The translations under genes and the position numbers were made by a program. The notes under the pieces are model-generated. The model saw only the letters and a program-made list of their open reading frames with translations, was not told the DNA's origin and ran no database searches. Source: Microcebus murinus (lineage: Eukaryota > Chordata > Mammalia > Primates > Cheirogaleidae). Taken from it: DNA of 64,000 nucleotides. Below are positions 33,125 to 47,340 of this stretch, in pieces. Within the stretch, counting starts at the first letter, position 1. The number at the start of each line of letters is the position of its first letter. The stretch lies in assembly GCF_040939455.1 (NCBI RefSeq), contig NC_134124.1, positions 31,633,138-31,697,137 of the forward strand, read 5' to 3'.

Positions 33125-33479
33125 CGCGGCCTCTCCTCCGCGGCCCCTCCGCCGCCCGAGATCGCCTCAGAGTGGTCCCAGCGAGAGGAGGGCGGGGCCT
33201 GAGTCACGCCAGCGAGGAGGCGGCCAATGGTGGCTGAGATGGGCGGGCTGCGGAAGTCCGGGTCTCCCGCCTGGCCGGGCCGCGCAAAGATAAGAAAGGG
33301 AAGTGAGCTTTTGGCGCCCACTGTCATGGCTGTTGTGCCAGTCGCAGCCCTCAGCTTGAGCCTGAAAGCCTGTTCATCATGCCCTGAAAAGCGCAAAATT
33401 CAGGACTCTAGAGCCGCTCTTTAGGTAGGCCATCGAGCATAGTTGTGAATTAAAGTCATTCGCAAAGGATTCCTTAAGG

Positions 33480-33670
33480 CAGTAACAAAGGTAACATCTA
33501 TCGAATGCTTCCCATATCCAAAGCACTCTGCTAAGCACTTTTTGTGAATTATTTACTTTAGTTCAGCAGCCTTGTGAACCATGTACAATTAATTCGTTTT
33601 ATTATCCTTTTGAGGATGGGACAGGAATATGAGAGGTTTAAGTCACTTGCCGATCACATTGTTTTTGCCC
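33480..33670 (-). repeat. MIR, reverse
   Basis: 'atcgaatgcttcccatatcc', 'aaagcactctgctaagcac' and 'gaggtttaagtcacttgcc' follow MIR order in reverse, just outside the CpG island. Confidence 0.65.
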
Positions 33671-34084
33671 CTGACCCAGTTCCCCCATGTTCCCCTCAGG
33701 GGCCTCCAGCCCTGCCCCCTCGCTGCAAAGGGGAAACTGACTTCCAGACAAGAAAATGAGATGCTCCAGTTCTCACGGCAAGCCCAGGACAGCCCTTCCC
33801 CTACGGCTGGCAGAGTCCAAGACCTCCAGTTGGACCGGGAAACGATGGCCTTGGGGATGTTCCCTTGACCTCCCCTCCGCTTTTGTCCCCTAGTTAGATG
33901 GCCAGGAATTCAGGGACTTTGACAAGAGATGGATTGAGAGTTGGCAACGGAGGATTGAGCATTCCAGGCAAAGAAACCCTTTTTACCAAAGAGCCTTACT
34001 ATCCTTTCCTAGTAGATGATAAACCAAGGGATGTGAAGAAGGTCAGGAAGGGCCACAAACTACCATTTAAGGAGCACGGACTAA

Positions 34085-34312
<228 letters not shown>

Positions 34313-34318
34313 AGATAA

Positions 34319-34649
<331 letters not shown>

Positions 34650-34679
34650 TTAAAATTTTTAATTTAAATTTAATCCTCC

Positions 34680-35045
34680 CAACCACCTTTTGAAATACAG
34701 TGATTAAGAACTCAGACTTGCCCAGCACAGTGGTGAGTGGTGGTCCACCTACTCTGGAGGTTGAGGCAGGAGGATCCCTTGAGCCTAGGAGTTAGAGGCT
34801 GTAGTGTAGCAATGATGACGTCTGTGAATAGCCATAGCACGCTGGCCTGGGCAATATAGTGAAACCTGTCTCTAAAAAAATAAATAAAATAAAATTTAAA
34901 CAAGGAACTCAAACTTGAATTCATATCTTGGTCCTACAGCTTGGTAACAAACATGGGCAAATTACTTCATCACTCTGATTTTCATTGGGAATAATGCCTA
35001 CATTTCATGGGACTGAGGTGGGGATTAAATGAAAAAGATAAGTAA
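34680..35045 (+). repeat. MIR interrupted by an Alu-like monomer
   Basis: 'acagtgattaagaactcag' is the MIR start and 'gggcaaattacttcatcac' with 'ggattaaatgaaaaagat' its later part. The monomer at about 34720-34885 ('cactctggaggttgagg', A tail) splits them. Confidence 0.65.
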
Positions 35046-35047
35046 TG

Positions 35048-35475
35048 TGCTGTTTTGGTTTGTTTCCTCTGAAGTTCAAGTTGAAACTTAATCTCCAATG
35101 TGAGAGGTGGAGCCTTTAAGAGGTGATTATGTCCTGAGGGCTCTGCACTCAGGAATGGACTAATCCATTCACAGTTAATGGATTAATTGATTAGGGGTTA
35201 ATGGATTAATGGGTTATGTGACTTTATAAGAAGAGGAAGAGAGACCTGAGCTGGCACACTCAGCCCCCTTGCCATATGATACCTGCCGTCTGATGTCCTG
35301 TGCCATCTCAGCGGACTGCAGAGTCCCCACCAGCAAGAAGGCCCTCAGCAGATGTGGCCCCTCAACCTTGGACTTGTCAGCCTCCATAGCTGTAAGAAAT
35401 GAATTTCTTTTTTTTTTAATAAACTACCCAGTTTCAGGTATTCTGTTACAAGTAACAGAAAAGGGCTTAACACAT
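35048..35475 (+). mobile_element. MaLR (MST-type) solo LTR
   Basis: Starts 'tgctgttttggtttg' and runs through 'gagaggtggagcctttaag', 'gaaggccctcagcagatg', 'cttggacttgtcagcctcc', AATAAA and 'acccagtttcaggtattctg', the fixed order of MST LTRs. The middle has extra tandem copies of 'ggattaat'. Non-coding. Confidence 0.75.
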
Positions 35476-36284
35476 TACTTGTAGGTAGTGATCAGTAAGT
35501 GATAACTATGTTTATTATTAATATTTATATTGTTATTATATATATAAAGAAGAAAGATTAAGTATCTAGATTGTTTGCTCATCCTTCTGAGCTTCTAGGT
35601 ATGGGACCTGGCAGCCCCAAACCCTCAGTAGTAGACTTAATCTTCTCTTCCTCTTTTATTTCCTCCATCCCATACATTACCCTAGATATTCTAGAATGGT
35701 CCTATTTCCCACCATTTTAGTGGGTAAGATTCATGATCTCTGATCTGACATGGCTTCAAAGAGTATTCAGTATCTAATATGATTCACTCGCTGCTTCTGT
35801 AGGTCTCATGTGCACACCTAGTTCTCTACTAACATATATCTTTGGTTGTTTCCAGTTTCTCTGATAGTATCAGCTTGGGAGTCAAAGGCTAAGTGAGACA
35901 TACGTTGTGATAGGCTGGGAATGGTCTGAGGGGAAGGAGAGCTAGAAATGAGAAGCCATGGGAATTTAGGGAAGTTTTGGACACAGGGTCTTGCTAGTTT
36001 CTGCAGCCACAGAAATGAGTGTACGTATGCATGACTTACCTTGAAGTTAGGCATTACACCTGTGATGTTACTGAAGTTAATAATCTATTCGCTGTTTGCT
36101 CAAATATGAGACTACCCTTTGGTCTATATTATGTGCCAGAAAAACACTGAACTTTGTTTTTTTTTTATGAATAATTTTATTTTTTGCTACTTAATTTATT
36201 TCTCTCTTTTTTTTTTTTTTCGTCTTTTTACTCAGGAAGTCTGTAAAAGCAGATTCTCAAAACACTGAACTTTGAATAGTGAGA

Positions 36285-36390
36285 ATTCTAGTCTTAGGTC
36301 AGCCATGGGAATTGCTGTGTGACCCTAAGAAAGTCCCTTCTCATCTTTGGGCTTCAAATTATCCATCTGCAAAATGATATGATTGAGATT
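36285..36390 (+). repeat. MIR fragment
   Basis: 'gctgtgtgaccctaagaaag' and 'catctgcaaaatgatatgat' are MIR core. The reverse Alu at 36402 follows. Confidence 0.65.
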
Positions 36391-36401
36391 TCTTTCATCT
36401 C

Positions 36402-36729
36402 TTTTTTTTTTTTTTGAGACAAAGTCTCGCTTCGTTGCCCAGGCTAGAGTGAGTGCCATGGCGTCAGCCTGGTTCACAGCAACCTCAAACTCCTGGGTTC
36501 AAGCAATCCTGCTGCCTCAGCCTCCCGAGTAGCTGGGACTACAGGCATGTGCCACCATGCCCGGCTAATTTTTTCTATATATATTAGTTGGCCAACTAAT
36601 TTCTATTTGTAGTAGAGACGGGGTCTCGCTCTTGCTCAGGCTGGTTTTGAACTCCTGACCTCGAGCAATCTGCCCCCCTCAGCCTCCCAGAGTGCTAGGA
36701 TTACAGGTGTGAGCCATCGCGCCTGGCCT
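36402..36729 (-). repeat. Lemur-type Alu
   Basis: Full reverse dimer with 'attagttggccaactaattt' linker. Confidence 0.92.
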
Positions 36730-38070
36730 ATCTCTACTTTTTGAGGTTTATTAGCATCTGTCCCTTTTTCAGGACCAATGTCAGATGAGTTCAACCATGT
36801 TTTTCCTTAAGTTTTCACCAGTGTGATTGAAACTGATAGGTCATCCTGCTTCAGTTTCTGGCCCCTCTCTTTTCTGCGCGTCCCCCGCTTGGCTCTCAGC
36901 CCCAGTTCTTCCCCTTAGCACTGTCTGGTTAATTGCATTTTCTCTTTTTTCTAGCCCGTCCTCAAGACCATTCCTGGCAGAGTGAGTGCGGGAGCTGGAA
37001 AGAACATTTAAAGGGGCCAGGAGACTGTCTTCCTGTCTCATATTTATTGTCTACAAAATGCAATAAATTCAGACCATCATGCAAAGTGATAAAGGAAACC
37101 TGACATATCCTTGTTTGACCTTTACTGAGTGGGTATCCATGAAGACAGGTGGTGGCTCGTACCTAGTAATGACTGTGAGGTCTTCTGGGTAGGAGTAAAC
37201 ACACACTTACACGCACACACCCCCTGCAAAGCCTACACTAAGCTTTTAACAACGACTCCTGTTTCTAATTAGATGGTCAAGAATACGCTCCAGTCCATCC
37301 TTGGATCCACAAACTCAAATCCACATCTCACTGTGGGAGAGCATCATTAGCCACCATCCTTGTCATCAGCACCATCATGATAATGGAAGCACAGTTTCAT
37401 TCAACAAATATTAATTAAGTTTTAACAATGTTCCAGGCCCTGGAGTACCTGCTGAGGGCGAAGAGGTTAGGAAGAGAAACAATAATCAAGTTAACAAATC
37501 AATAAACAAGAATAGGCTGTGATGAATGAAGTGAGAGAAATGGTTGGGTTGATGTGCTAAAGAGTGCCTGGGGCTGTGAGGCAGGAGGAGGGCTCTGTTT
37601 TAGATTGGATGGTTCAGGAAGGGTTCTTGAAGGAGGTGGGACGCCCACAAATTGCTTAGGGAGAGTGTGCCTGACAGAGGTGGGACCAGGACTGGAGGTA
37701 GGTTTGCTTTGAGGGACAGAAGGATCAATGTGTGGGGGGAGTAGAGAATGAGGAGTAAAGCGATAGGAGATAGAGTTGGGGAGGGGAGCTTTCTGGGCCT
37801 TGAGGGCCACTGGAAGATTGTAAGCAGGGGAGTGACATTCTCTATGAATCTAGAGGACTATTCTGGATGCTTTGTGCAGAGTGGGTGGATTGGAGAGGAA
37901 CCAATGACTTGGAAATGAAAAGACTAAGCTCAGACTTCTTCCTTGCCCTCCGGGCCCACAAGCAATCAGTCACCAAGTCTGAGCTCTGGGAGCACTCCAG
38001 GAATTGTACTGGGGCTTGAATCATGTGGCAACAGAGGTGGGGAGAAGTGTCAGATCAAGAATTTCCTTTA
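36730..38070. other. Intergenic stretch, no gene seen
   Basis: An L2 end in reverse lies at about 37396-37500 ('ttcattcaacaaatatt', 'gttccaggccctggag'). The rest is purine-rich, unassigned sequence. Confidence 0.5.
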
Positions 38071-38089
38071 ACAGCTGCTCAGTGACATG

Positions 38090-38245
38090 CTCTTGTTGTC
38101 CCAGCTATTTGGGAGGCTGAGGTGGGAGGATCGCTTGAGGCCAGGAGTTCAAGGCTATAGTGAGCTGAGTGAGCTGTGAACGTGTTGTCAATAGCCACTG
38201 CACTCCAGCCTGGGCAACATTTCAATATTCCATCTCTAAACAAAA
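38090..38245 (+). repeat. Alu right-arm fragment (J-like)
   Basis: 'agctatttgggaggctgag' through 'cactgcactccagcctggg'; single arm. Confidence 0.75.
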
Positions 38246-38248
38246 CAG

Positions 38249-38545
<297 letters not shown>

Positions 38546-38690
38546 TTATTGAGCCCCTATAGTACACTAGGCACTGTTCTAGGGGTTAGGGATACGGCAA
38601 TGAACAGGACAGGCTCCTGCCCTCCTGGAGCTTTCATCGGCTGTAAGCAAGTCGATGGCTGTATAATATCATTTTAGGTCATGTAGATGC
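38546..38690 (-). repeat. L2 LINE end, reverse
   Basis: 'ttattgagcccctatagtac', 'aggcactgttctaggggtt' and 'ctgccctcctggagctttc' in order. Confidence 0.7.
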
Positions 38691-38788
38691 TGTGAGGATA
38701 AAGAAGCAGGGTAAAGGGATGAAGAGTGATTGGGACTGTTGGTGATAGAGTGGTTGTTGAAGATGAATTAGATGAAGGGGAGGGGAGG

Positions 38789-38858
38789 CAAGGGCAATAT
38801 ATGTAACCTTAACACTTATACCCCCATAATACACTAAAATAAAAATAATAATAAAAAA
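38789..38858 (+). repeat. Severely 5'-truncated L1 tail
   Basis: 'cacttatacccccataatac' followed by 'ctaaaataaaaataataat'-type A-rich sequence is an L1 3' terminus common in strepsirrhines. It is flanked by near-copies of atgaaggggagggg, a plausible target duplication. Confidence 0.5.
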
Positions 38859-39487
38859 TGAAGGGGAAGGGGCAGGAAAAGAGAGGCACGAAGGGTAGAT
38901 TTTAGAGTTGGGCTTGAGCTTTGGGGGAGACAGATGGCCTTGTCATTCACTAAGAAGGGAAATGTGGAGATGAATCAGTGGGAAATCAGGGGTGCCCTTG
39001 GCCTTGTTTGCTCCTGGGTCACTCCTGTCCTCAGGGTGCGGATACAGTCCGTGTGTTGTCACAGGAGCCTGCTTGTTTCAACAGTTGATGATTTGCATCT
39101 CAGAGGCCCCCAGCTTGAGCAGCACAGACTTCTGCCCTGCCCAGGAATGAGTCCTGCGGGGCATGTGCTGTGGAAAGGGGGAGCTCGCTCTCTCTGGAGT
39201 CCTCCTCTGCCTGCTAATCCCACTCTTGGCACTTCCACCTCGACACATCCACCCTCATCATCCTCCCACTCCCTCTCCATCTTCCTAAATGCCCCGTCTT
39301 CCCTGGTGGTACCAGCCACCACCTGCTCACTAAAGACGGAAGGTTGGGAGTCATCCTGGACTCCTGCCGCCCCTCACACGCACATCCAACCAGTCGCCAG
39401 CCTGTTACCCTCATGTCCCTTCCTTCCTGCCCAACCTCACTGCTCTCCCTGGGCACCAGCCTCCGCATCTCTCGTTTGTACTCTTTG

Positions 39488-39732
39488 TGTTTTTTTTGAG
39501 ACAGAGTCTCACTTTGTTGCCCAGGCTAGAGTGAGTGCCGTGGCGTCAGCCTAGCTCACAGCAACCTCAAACTCCTGGGCTCAAGTGATCCTGCTGCCTC
39601 AGCCTCCCGAGTAGCTCTTGCTCAGGCTGGTTTGGAACTCCTGACCTCGAGCAATCCACCTGCCACCTGCCAATCCACCTAGCACCTCCCAGAGTGCTAG
39701 GATTACAGGTGTGAGCCACTGCGCCTGGCCTC
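39488..39732 (-). repeat. Internally deleted lemur-type Alu
   Basis: Reverse Alu in which 'gagtagct' joins directly to 'cttgctcaggctgg', losing the linker. The left arm has a small duplication around 'atccacctgccacctgcc'. Confidence 0.85.
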
Positions 39733-40019
39733 GTTAATACTCTTAAAGGCTCTTCCTGCCTCCTGGCTGGCTTTATCTGATGCACTCTTTTTATTAGTGC
39801 CAAAGAGAGTTTTCTCAAATGGATACCAGACTGTATCATCTCCAGGACTTAAGACCAGGTCCCTCCCTGCCATGTGTTGTCTCCCAGGTAAGATCCCAGC
39901 CCCTTAGCCTAGGATAGCCCCAAAGACCTCACGATTGGCCTCTTTGTGCCTCTTCAGCTGCATCTCTTGCCTCTGCTTGCCTTTCATTATGTGCTCTAAT
40001 AAGACAAAAACTGCATGTA

Positions 40020-40340
40020 GCAAACTGACTGCATGCTGCTGCCTGACGCCTTACTCCTTTTGCATGTGGAAGGCTCTCTTCTTGAGTTCCCATTGAACAT
40101 CTATTCATACTTTACAACCCAACCTAGAAATCCCCTCCTCCAGAAAAACATCCTCTCTTCTGTGCTCCTTCTGGTACTTGTACATACTTCTACCTTTACC
40201 TCTCACTGCAGAATAATGCAGTGATCCGTTTACTTGCCTGTGTCCTTTGCTACCAGATGAGCTCTTTGAAGGCTGGGATTGTGATTTACTCTGCTTGGTT
40301 TCCCCAGGCCTAGCAAGGGATCTAGCCCAGAATGGGGACT
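40020..40340 (+). repeat. L2 LINE 3' region
   Basis: 'cagatgagctctttgaaggc' and 'ttggtttccccaggcctagc' match the L2 3' end. Upstream 'acaacccaacctagaaatcc' and 'ctcctccagaaaaacatcc' fit the same family. Confidence 0.6.
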
Positions 40341-40679
40341 CAAAAATAATTAAATTGGATGAGCTTGGGCCTAGGTTCTTCAGATGCAACCTGGACACTC
40401 TCATTCTTGTAGAAACTTCTAGCATCCAGTAATTAATGACAACAAAAGTAGTTGGTACCTCTGGTTGGAGTGAATCACTGTACATTATAAGGGTGGTACT
40501 AATGAGGGTATAGCCTGGGAGCCATCTGGTACTTCCTAACACCATCTTTAATCAGGGGGAGTTCTAATTATAGGAGGCCCTCTTCCTGGGCATGGGATGC
40601 CTACTCATGTATTTATCAAGGCTTTGACCAGGTTAGAGTGGACTGGTTAAAAACTAAGCATCATAACCAGGCAGAATTA

Positions 40680-40860
40680 GGTTTCGAGCCATGATTGGTT
40701 GTGCAATTTTGGAGTGGTAATTTTGTTTCTCAATGTCTCAGTTTTCTCATCTATAAAATGGGGATAAAAATGGCTCCCACACTATTGAAACTTTATGAAG
40801 ATAAAATGACTTCTTGTATCTAAAATGCTTAACTCAGTAACTGGCACAGGGAGCAAAAGA
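40680..40860 (+). repeat. MIR
   Basis: 'gtctcagttttctcatctat', 'aaaatggggataaaaatgg' and 'taactggcacagggagc' in MIR order. Confidence 0.7.
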
Positions 40861-41208
40861 GTGGCCTTGGTGGTGACATTAGACAGACAAAACATTCACG
40901 CTGTTGTTCTAGCCTCAATTTAAATATCGCTTCCAAAGCATTGCATGCAAACAGATTAGATTGCGGCGCCTGCTTTACATTCTTATAGAACTTTCCTACT
41001 TTTATTTATAGCGTTCATCGTGGTATCATTTAGTCAGCTCAGCTCAGCTCAGCAAGCTCCCAGAGGGAAGGACTCTGCTGTTTGTGTTCACCTGTTGTGT
41101 CCTCCACTCTTAACACAGTTCTTGGCACACGGACGGCTCTGAACATTGCAACGAATGAGCAAACCTTTCCTACTGTCTGCTATGCCTAGAGATCATGGCA
41201 TGGTGTAT

Positions 41209-41247
41209 TTGTGTGTGTGTGTGTGTGTGTGCACGTGCACGCGTGTG
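41209..41247. repeat. (TG)n microsatellite
   Basis: About ten TG units pass into 'gcacgtgcacgcgtgtgg', an alternating purine-pyrimidine run that could adopt Z-DNA. Confidence 0.85.
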
Positions 41248-41769
41248 GTGGAGCTGTTTTGTGAGGCTGGAAGTGAAAAGGCTTGTAGAAAGCCCCTGGT
41301 GAGGGAGGCCAGAGGCAGACTCGGTAGGGAGCTCTGCACCGCATAAGGAGGGACTGAGAGCACATAAGGACAGGATCATAGGATTCTGCATCATTGGATT
41401 TTTTTAAGGCTGTCACTGCCTTAGGCTGTGAGGCCAGTGTGTATAATAAGAATAGTTCGCACAGTTCTTCTTTGGAAATCAGGCTTGACTGAAAGTTTAG
41501 CCAGCCAGCCAGCAAGAATAGCTTTCTGGAGCTTAGAGCCTTGTGAAAATTCCAAAACTGGGGATAATCCCCCTCCCCCCCCCCCCGAATTTTCTCGCTG
41601 GCTTTGAAAAGCAGGATATATATTTTTAAACACCTTCTTCATCTATGATACAAATTATCTGACACTTCCTGTGCAGAAAAAAGCCCATAGATGGCTGGAA
41701 GGAAGGCGCCAGGAAAGTCAGGTGCTTCATATGAAGTCATCAGCTAAGGACTAGGAAGAGTAAGAAGTA

Positions 41770-42235
41770 CAGCAGGTCCTTGACAATCGTCGTTTCCTTC
41801 AATGTCATTGTGTTATATTAAAATGACGTTGATGAGAAAAAAAATCTCCCTGCCGGGGTCGCTATCTGTACGGAGTGTGGATGTTCTCCCATGTCATTCC
41901 TGCCTGGTGACCCGAGCTGCCAGGATAGGCTCTAGCTACCTGTAACTCTGAACTGGAATAATTAGGTAAATAATTTCCTTACTTATTTTTATGAATCTTT
42001 CTTAAATGTATGTATAGCTCATCCTTATTTCAGTGTTTAATATTAGAAATATTTTGGTCTTCGTTTAGAAGTTTGGTGATGTTTTTGTGACCAGAAAATG
42101 GGCCATCAGAACTTAACTCTTGTTTATATCAATTAGCCTATGGGAAAATTGGTTTTGTTATACATTGTTTTGCTTAAAGTTGCAATTTCCAAGATCCCAC
42201 TGACAATGTTAAGTGAGGACTTACTACTGTACAGT
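41770..42235. mobile_element. Tigger-like DNA transposon remnant
   Basis: The left end 'gtacagcaggtccttgac' and the right end read inward 'gtacagtagtaagtcctc' form an imperfect inverted repeat. 'gttgtaatttccaag'-like and 'gttaagtgaggacttac' sequence near the right end is typical of these elements. No transposase frame. Confidence 0.55.
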
Positions 42236-42253
42236 GTGGTGGCCAGACTAGAG

Positions 42254-42427
42254 CAATGCTGTTCAAAATGTGGACAGCAGGGTGCTGGTCCCTAAACTGC
42301 TATTGGCTCCCAGCAAGACATGGAGCAGGAAGGTAGCATTGCATTGATTTACATTTTGGCCCAAGCTGTTACTGCCCTAGGCTTGCACCAGTAGCAGTGC
42401 ACTGATAAGCCATTTTGAGCAGCACTG
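42254..42427. mobile_element. Short hAT-type element
   Basis: Left CAATGCTGTTCAAAATG and right (read inward) CAGTGCTGCTCAAAATGG form the inverted ends. Flanks gactagag (42246-42253) and aactaggg (42428-42435) are an 8-bp duplication with two mismatches. Confidence 0.7.
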
Positions 42428-42435
42428 AACTAGGG

Positions 42436-42660
42436 CATGGGCTTTGCAATCAATCAGACTTGGCTCTACTACCTAAGTTCCTTAAGCTCCCTGAATCTTG
42501 TATTCCAAATCTGGAAAATGGAGGTTCATATGCTCAACAAAAATTCTGAGCATCTTCTATACGCTGAGCACTGTTCCAGAGTTGAGGATATCACAGTGAC
42601 CTTGACAGATGGATTCTGGCTTTCAGGGGGCCTACAGAGAGAAGTGAGATAATGACAGCT
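42436..42660. repeat. MIR start followed by reverse L2 end
   Basis: 'gggctttgcaatcaatcag' and 'ctgaatcttgtattccaaat' resemble MIR. 'ttctgagcatcttctatacg' and 'gagcactgttccagagttg' resemble a reverse L2 end. Confidence 0.5.
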
Positions 42661-42820
42661 TATAATAAATGCTGTTAAGAAAGTTGAAAGGGTGAAGTGA
42701 AAGAGAGTAACGCCTTTCACTGTGAAATGTGAAACAGATTGGGTGATTAGGTAAGGCCTTTCTTAAGAAGGTTGACTTGAGAAGTTTGAGGAGATAGCTG
42801 TGCAAAGAACTCAAGGATGG

Positions 42821-43141
42821 CCGGGCGCGGTGGCTCACGCCTGTAATCCTAGCACTCTGGGAGGCTGAGGCGGGCGGATTGCTCAAGGTCAGGAGTTCAA
42901 AACCAGCCTGAGCAAGAGCAAGACCCCGTCTCTACTATAAAAATAGAAAGAAATTAATTGGCCAACTAATATATATATAAAATTAGCTGGGCATGGTGGC
43001 GCATGCCTGTAGTCCCAGCTACTCGGGAGGCTGAGGCAGCAGATTGCTTGAGCCCAGGAGTTTGAGGTTGCTGTGAGCTAGGCTGAACTCACTCTAGCCT
43101 GGTCAACAAGCGAGACTCTGTCTCAAAAAAAAAAAAAAAAA
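42821..43141 (+). repeat. Lemur-type Alu
   Basis: Starts 'ggccgggcgcggtggctc'; A tail of about 18. Flanked by 'aagaactcaaggat' copies (before 42820 and from 43141), a target duplication. Confidence 0.93.
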
Positions 43142-43315
43142 GAACTCAAGGATAAGTGCTCCAAACAGAGGGAAGAGCAAGTGCAAGTTTTCTGCAGCAT
43201 GCTGGGGAAGCAAGAAGACAGCCAGTATGTCTGGAGTAGTGTGAGCAAGGTAAAGTGAGTCAGAAAAACTGGTGGGATTCAGTTCATGCATGGCCCAGTA
43301 GGACACAAGAGTTTA

Positions 43316-44000
43316 GGGCTGGGCGAGGTGGCCTCACCTCTGTAATCCTAGTACTCTGGGAGGCCGAGGAGGGAGAATTGCTCAAGCTCAGGAGTTCGAG
43401 ACCAGCCTCAGCAAGAGTGAAACCTTGGCCGGGCGCGGTGGCTCACGCCTGTAATCCTAGCACTCTGGGAGGCTGAGGCGGGCGGATTGCTCAAGGTCAG
43501 GAGTTCAAAACCAGCCTGAGCAAGAGCAAGACCCCGTCTCTACTATAAATAGAAAGAAATTAATTGGCCAACTAACATATATATATAGAAAAAATTAGCC
43601 AGGCATCGTGGCACATGCCTGTAGTCCCAGCTACTCGGGCGGCTGAGGCAGCAGGATCACTTGAGCCCAGGAGTTTGAGGTTGCTGTGAGCTAGGCTGAC
43701 GCCACGGCACTCACTCTAGCCTGGGCATCAAAGCGAGACTATGTCTCAAAAATAAAAAAAAAAAAAAAAGTGAAACCTTGTCTCTACTAAAAATAGAAAG
43801 AAATCATCTGGACTGCTAAAAATATATGTAGAAAAAATTGGCCGGGCATGGTGGCACATGCCTGTAGTTCCAGCTACTTGGGAGGCTGAGGGAGGAGGAT
43901 CACTTGAGCCCAGGAGTTTGAGGTTGCTGTGAGCTAGGCTGACGCCACGGCACTCTAGCCCGGGCAACAGAGTGAGATTCTGTCTAAAAAAAAAAAAAAA
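43316..44000 (+). repeat. Older Alu interrupted by a younger Alu
   Basis: The outer copy runs 43316-43426 and resumes at 43770, ending with an A tail near 44000. Its linker is 'gaaatcatctggactgct' rather than the standard lemur form. Confidence 0.9.
43427..43769 (+). repeat. Lemur-type Alu nested in an Alu
   Basis: Complete dimer inserted with perfect copies of gtgaaacctt at 43417-43426 and 43770-43779. The A tail is near-pure. Confidence 0.95.
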
Positions 44001-44402
44001 GAGTTTAGATTCCATTCCAAAAGCAATTCAAAGCCATTGGAGGGTTTTAAGCCAGATCATAAAGTTTCTTGCAAACCGTGTTAAAGAGTTTGGACTTTGT
44101 CCAAAGGACAGGGACTCACCAGAGATTTAAAATCAGGGAGTGTCAAGATTAGAAATGCTTTGTAGAAAGGTTACTCTGGCTGTGGTAAAGATAACAGCTT
44201 AGGCGGGACTGGAGGCAAAGAGACCAGCTAAGGGAAGACAGTAGTTGTTGACAGTACTACAGTAGTAGTTGAATGAGGAAATAAATGTAAGAATGATTAT
44301 GTTCGCATTATTAAATAGATCACAAGCTTTCTTACAGCAGGAACCTCACTACCTCTTGCTTTGGATGTTCTTCAACACAATCTAGGTTTTTGTGCAAGTC
44401 AA

Positions 44403-44742
44403 TTTTTTTTTTTTTCGAGACAGAGTCTCACTCTGCTGCCCAGGCTAGAGTGCCATGGCATCAGCCTAGCTTGCAGCAACCTAAAATTCCTGGGATCAAG
44501 CAATCCTTCTGCCTCAGCCTCCGGAGTAGCTGGGACTACAGGCATGTGCCACCATGCCAGGCTAATTTTTTCTCTATATATTTTTAGTTAGCCAATTAAT
44601 TTCTTTCTATTTTTAGTAGAGACGGGGTCTCACTCTTGCTCAGGCTGGTTTTGAACTCCTGACCTTGAGTGATCCTCCCACCTCAGCCTCCCAGGCCTCC
44701 CAGAGGGCTAGGATTACAGGCGTGAGCCACCGTGCCCAGCCA
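44403..44742 (-). repeat. Lemur-type Alu
   Basis: Full reverse dimer with a small tandem duplication 'cctcccaggcctcccag'. 'caagtcaatttt' occurs on both sides. Confidence 0.92.
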
Positions 44743-45189
44743 AGTCAATTTTTAATTAACATTTAACTAGCTAAATTGACTAGCTAAAATAAAATCAAAC
44801 TAGATCATCCAGTCTATAGGAGCTGAGCGCAAATGCACAATTCTGACCTTGCCCGTGGTGTAGAAGTCTGTCTCCTTTACCTTATTTACTGTTCAGCTAT
44901 TTACCTTCACACCCACCAATGCTCAAGGCTGAAAGATAAGTCAGTTTCCAACAGCAACTGAACTGGATGGGTTTCCATCTGGGACCAAACAAATAGCTAG
45001 ACCCTGTTTGGAATTTCTGCTTCCAGAATTATCCAGCCACAGAGCCTATTGCACAAGGCAAGCTGGCACTTGACCAGCCTGCTTAATAGAAGTCTGAGTG
45101 CTCTTATATGGGAGAAGTCCTGTTCATTATTTGAGGCCTCACTACCCAACACTGGCTCAACCAGTATTAATAATCAAATAACAATGTTG

Positions 45190-47145
<1,956 letters not shown>

Positions 47146-47340
47146 CTAACCACACATTTTTTTTCTGTCTCCTGTAGCACTTCCAGGTGTATATAAGGTA
47201 TCTTGAATGTTGTTCCTTAGTTATAGCTCTTTCTGTATGATTCTTATTGATCTGAAGACCTGCCAACTATAAGAAGACAAGTTATCTGTCCCCTGCACCC
47301 AACATACGATAGTGGGATAGGAATCAGAAAATTGCAATAG

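Noticed and set aside
32752..33237. 161-codon plus-strand open frame over the PANK3 promoter
   Set aside because: GC-rich CpG-island sequence rarely contains stops. The composition is Gly/Arg/Pro-rich and matches no family; it is antisense to exon 1.
33010..33396. Minus-strand open frame upstream of PANK3 (182 codons from 33396)
   Set aside because: Different frame from PANK3, spans the promoter motifs, and has CpG-island composition.
35505..35555. Short AT-rich tract considered as an origin or attachment region
   Set aside because: It is a simple AT-rich stretch after an MST LTR; sequence alone cannot support a function.
38934..39554. 206-codon plus-strand open frame, the longest on that strand
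   Set aside because: The end lies in an Alu ([16 protein letters not shown] is translated Alu), no splice or family signal was seen, and the upstream part is low-complexity Ser/Pro/Leu.
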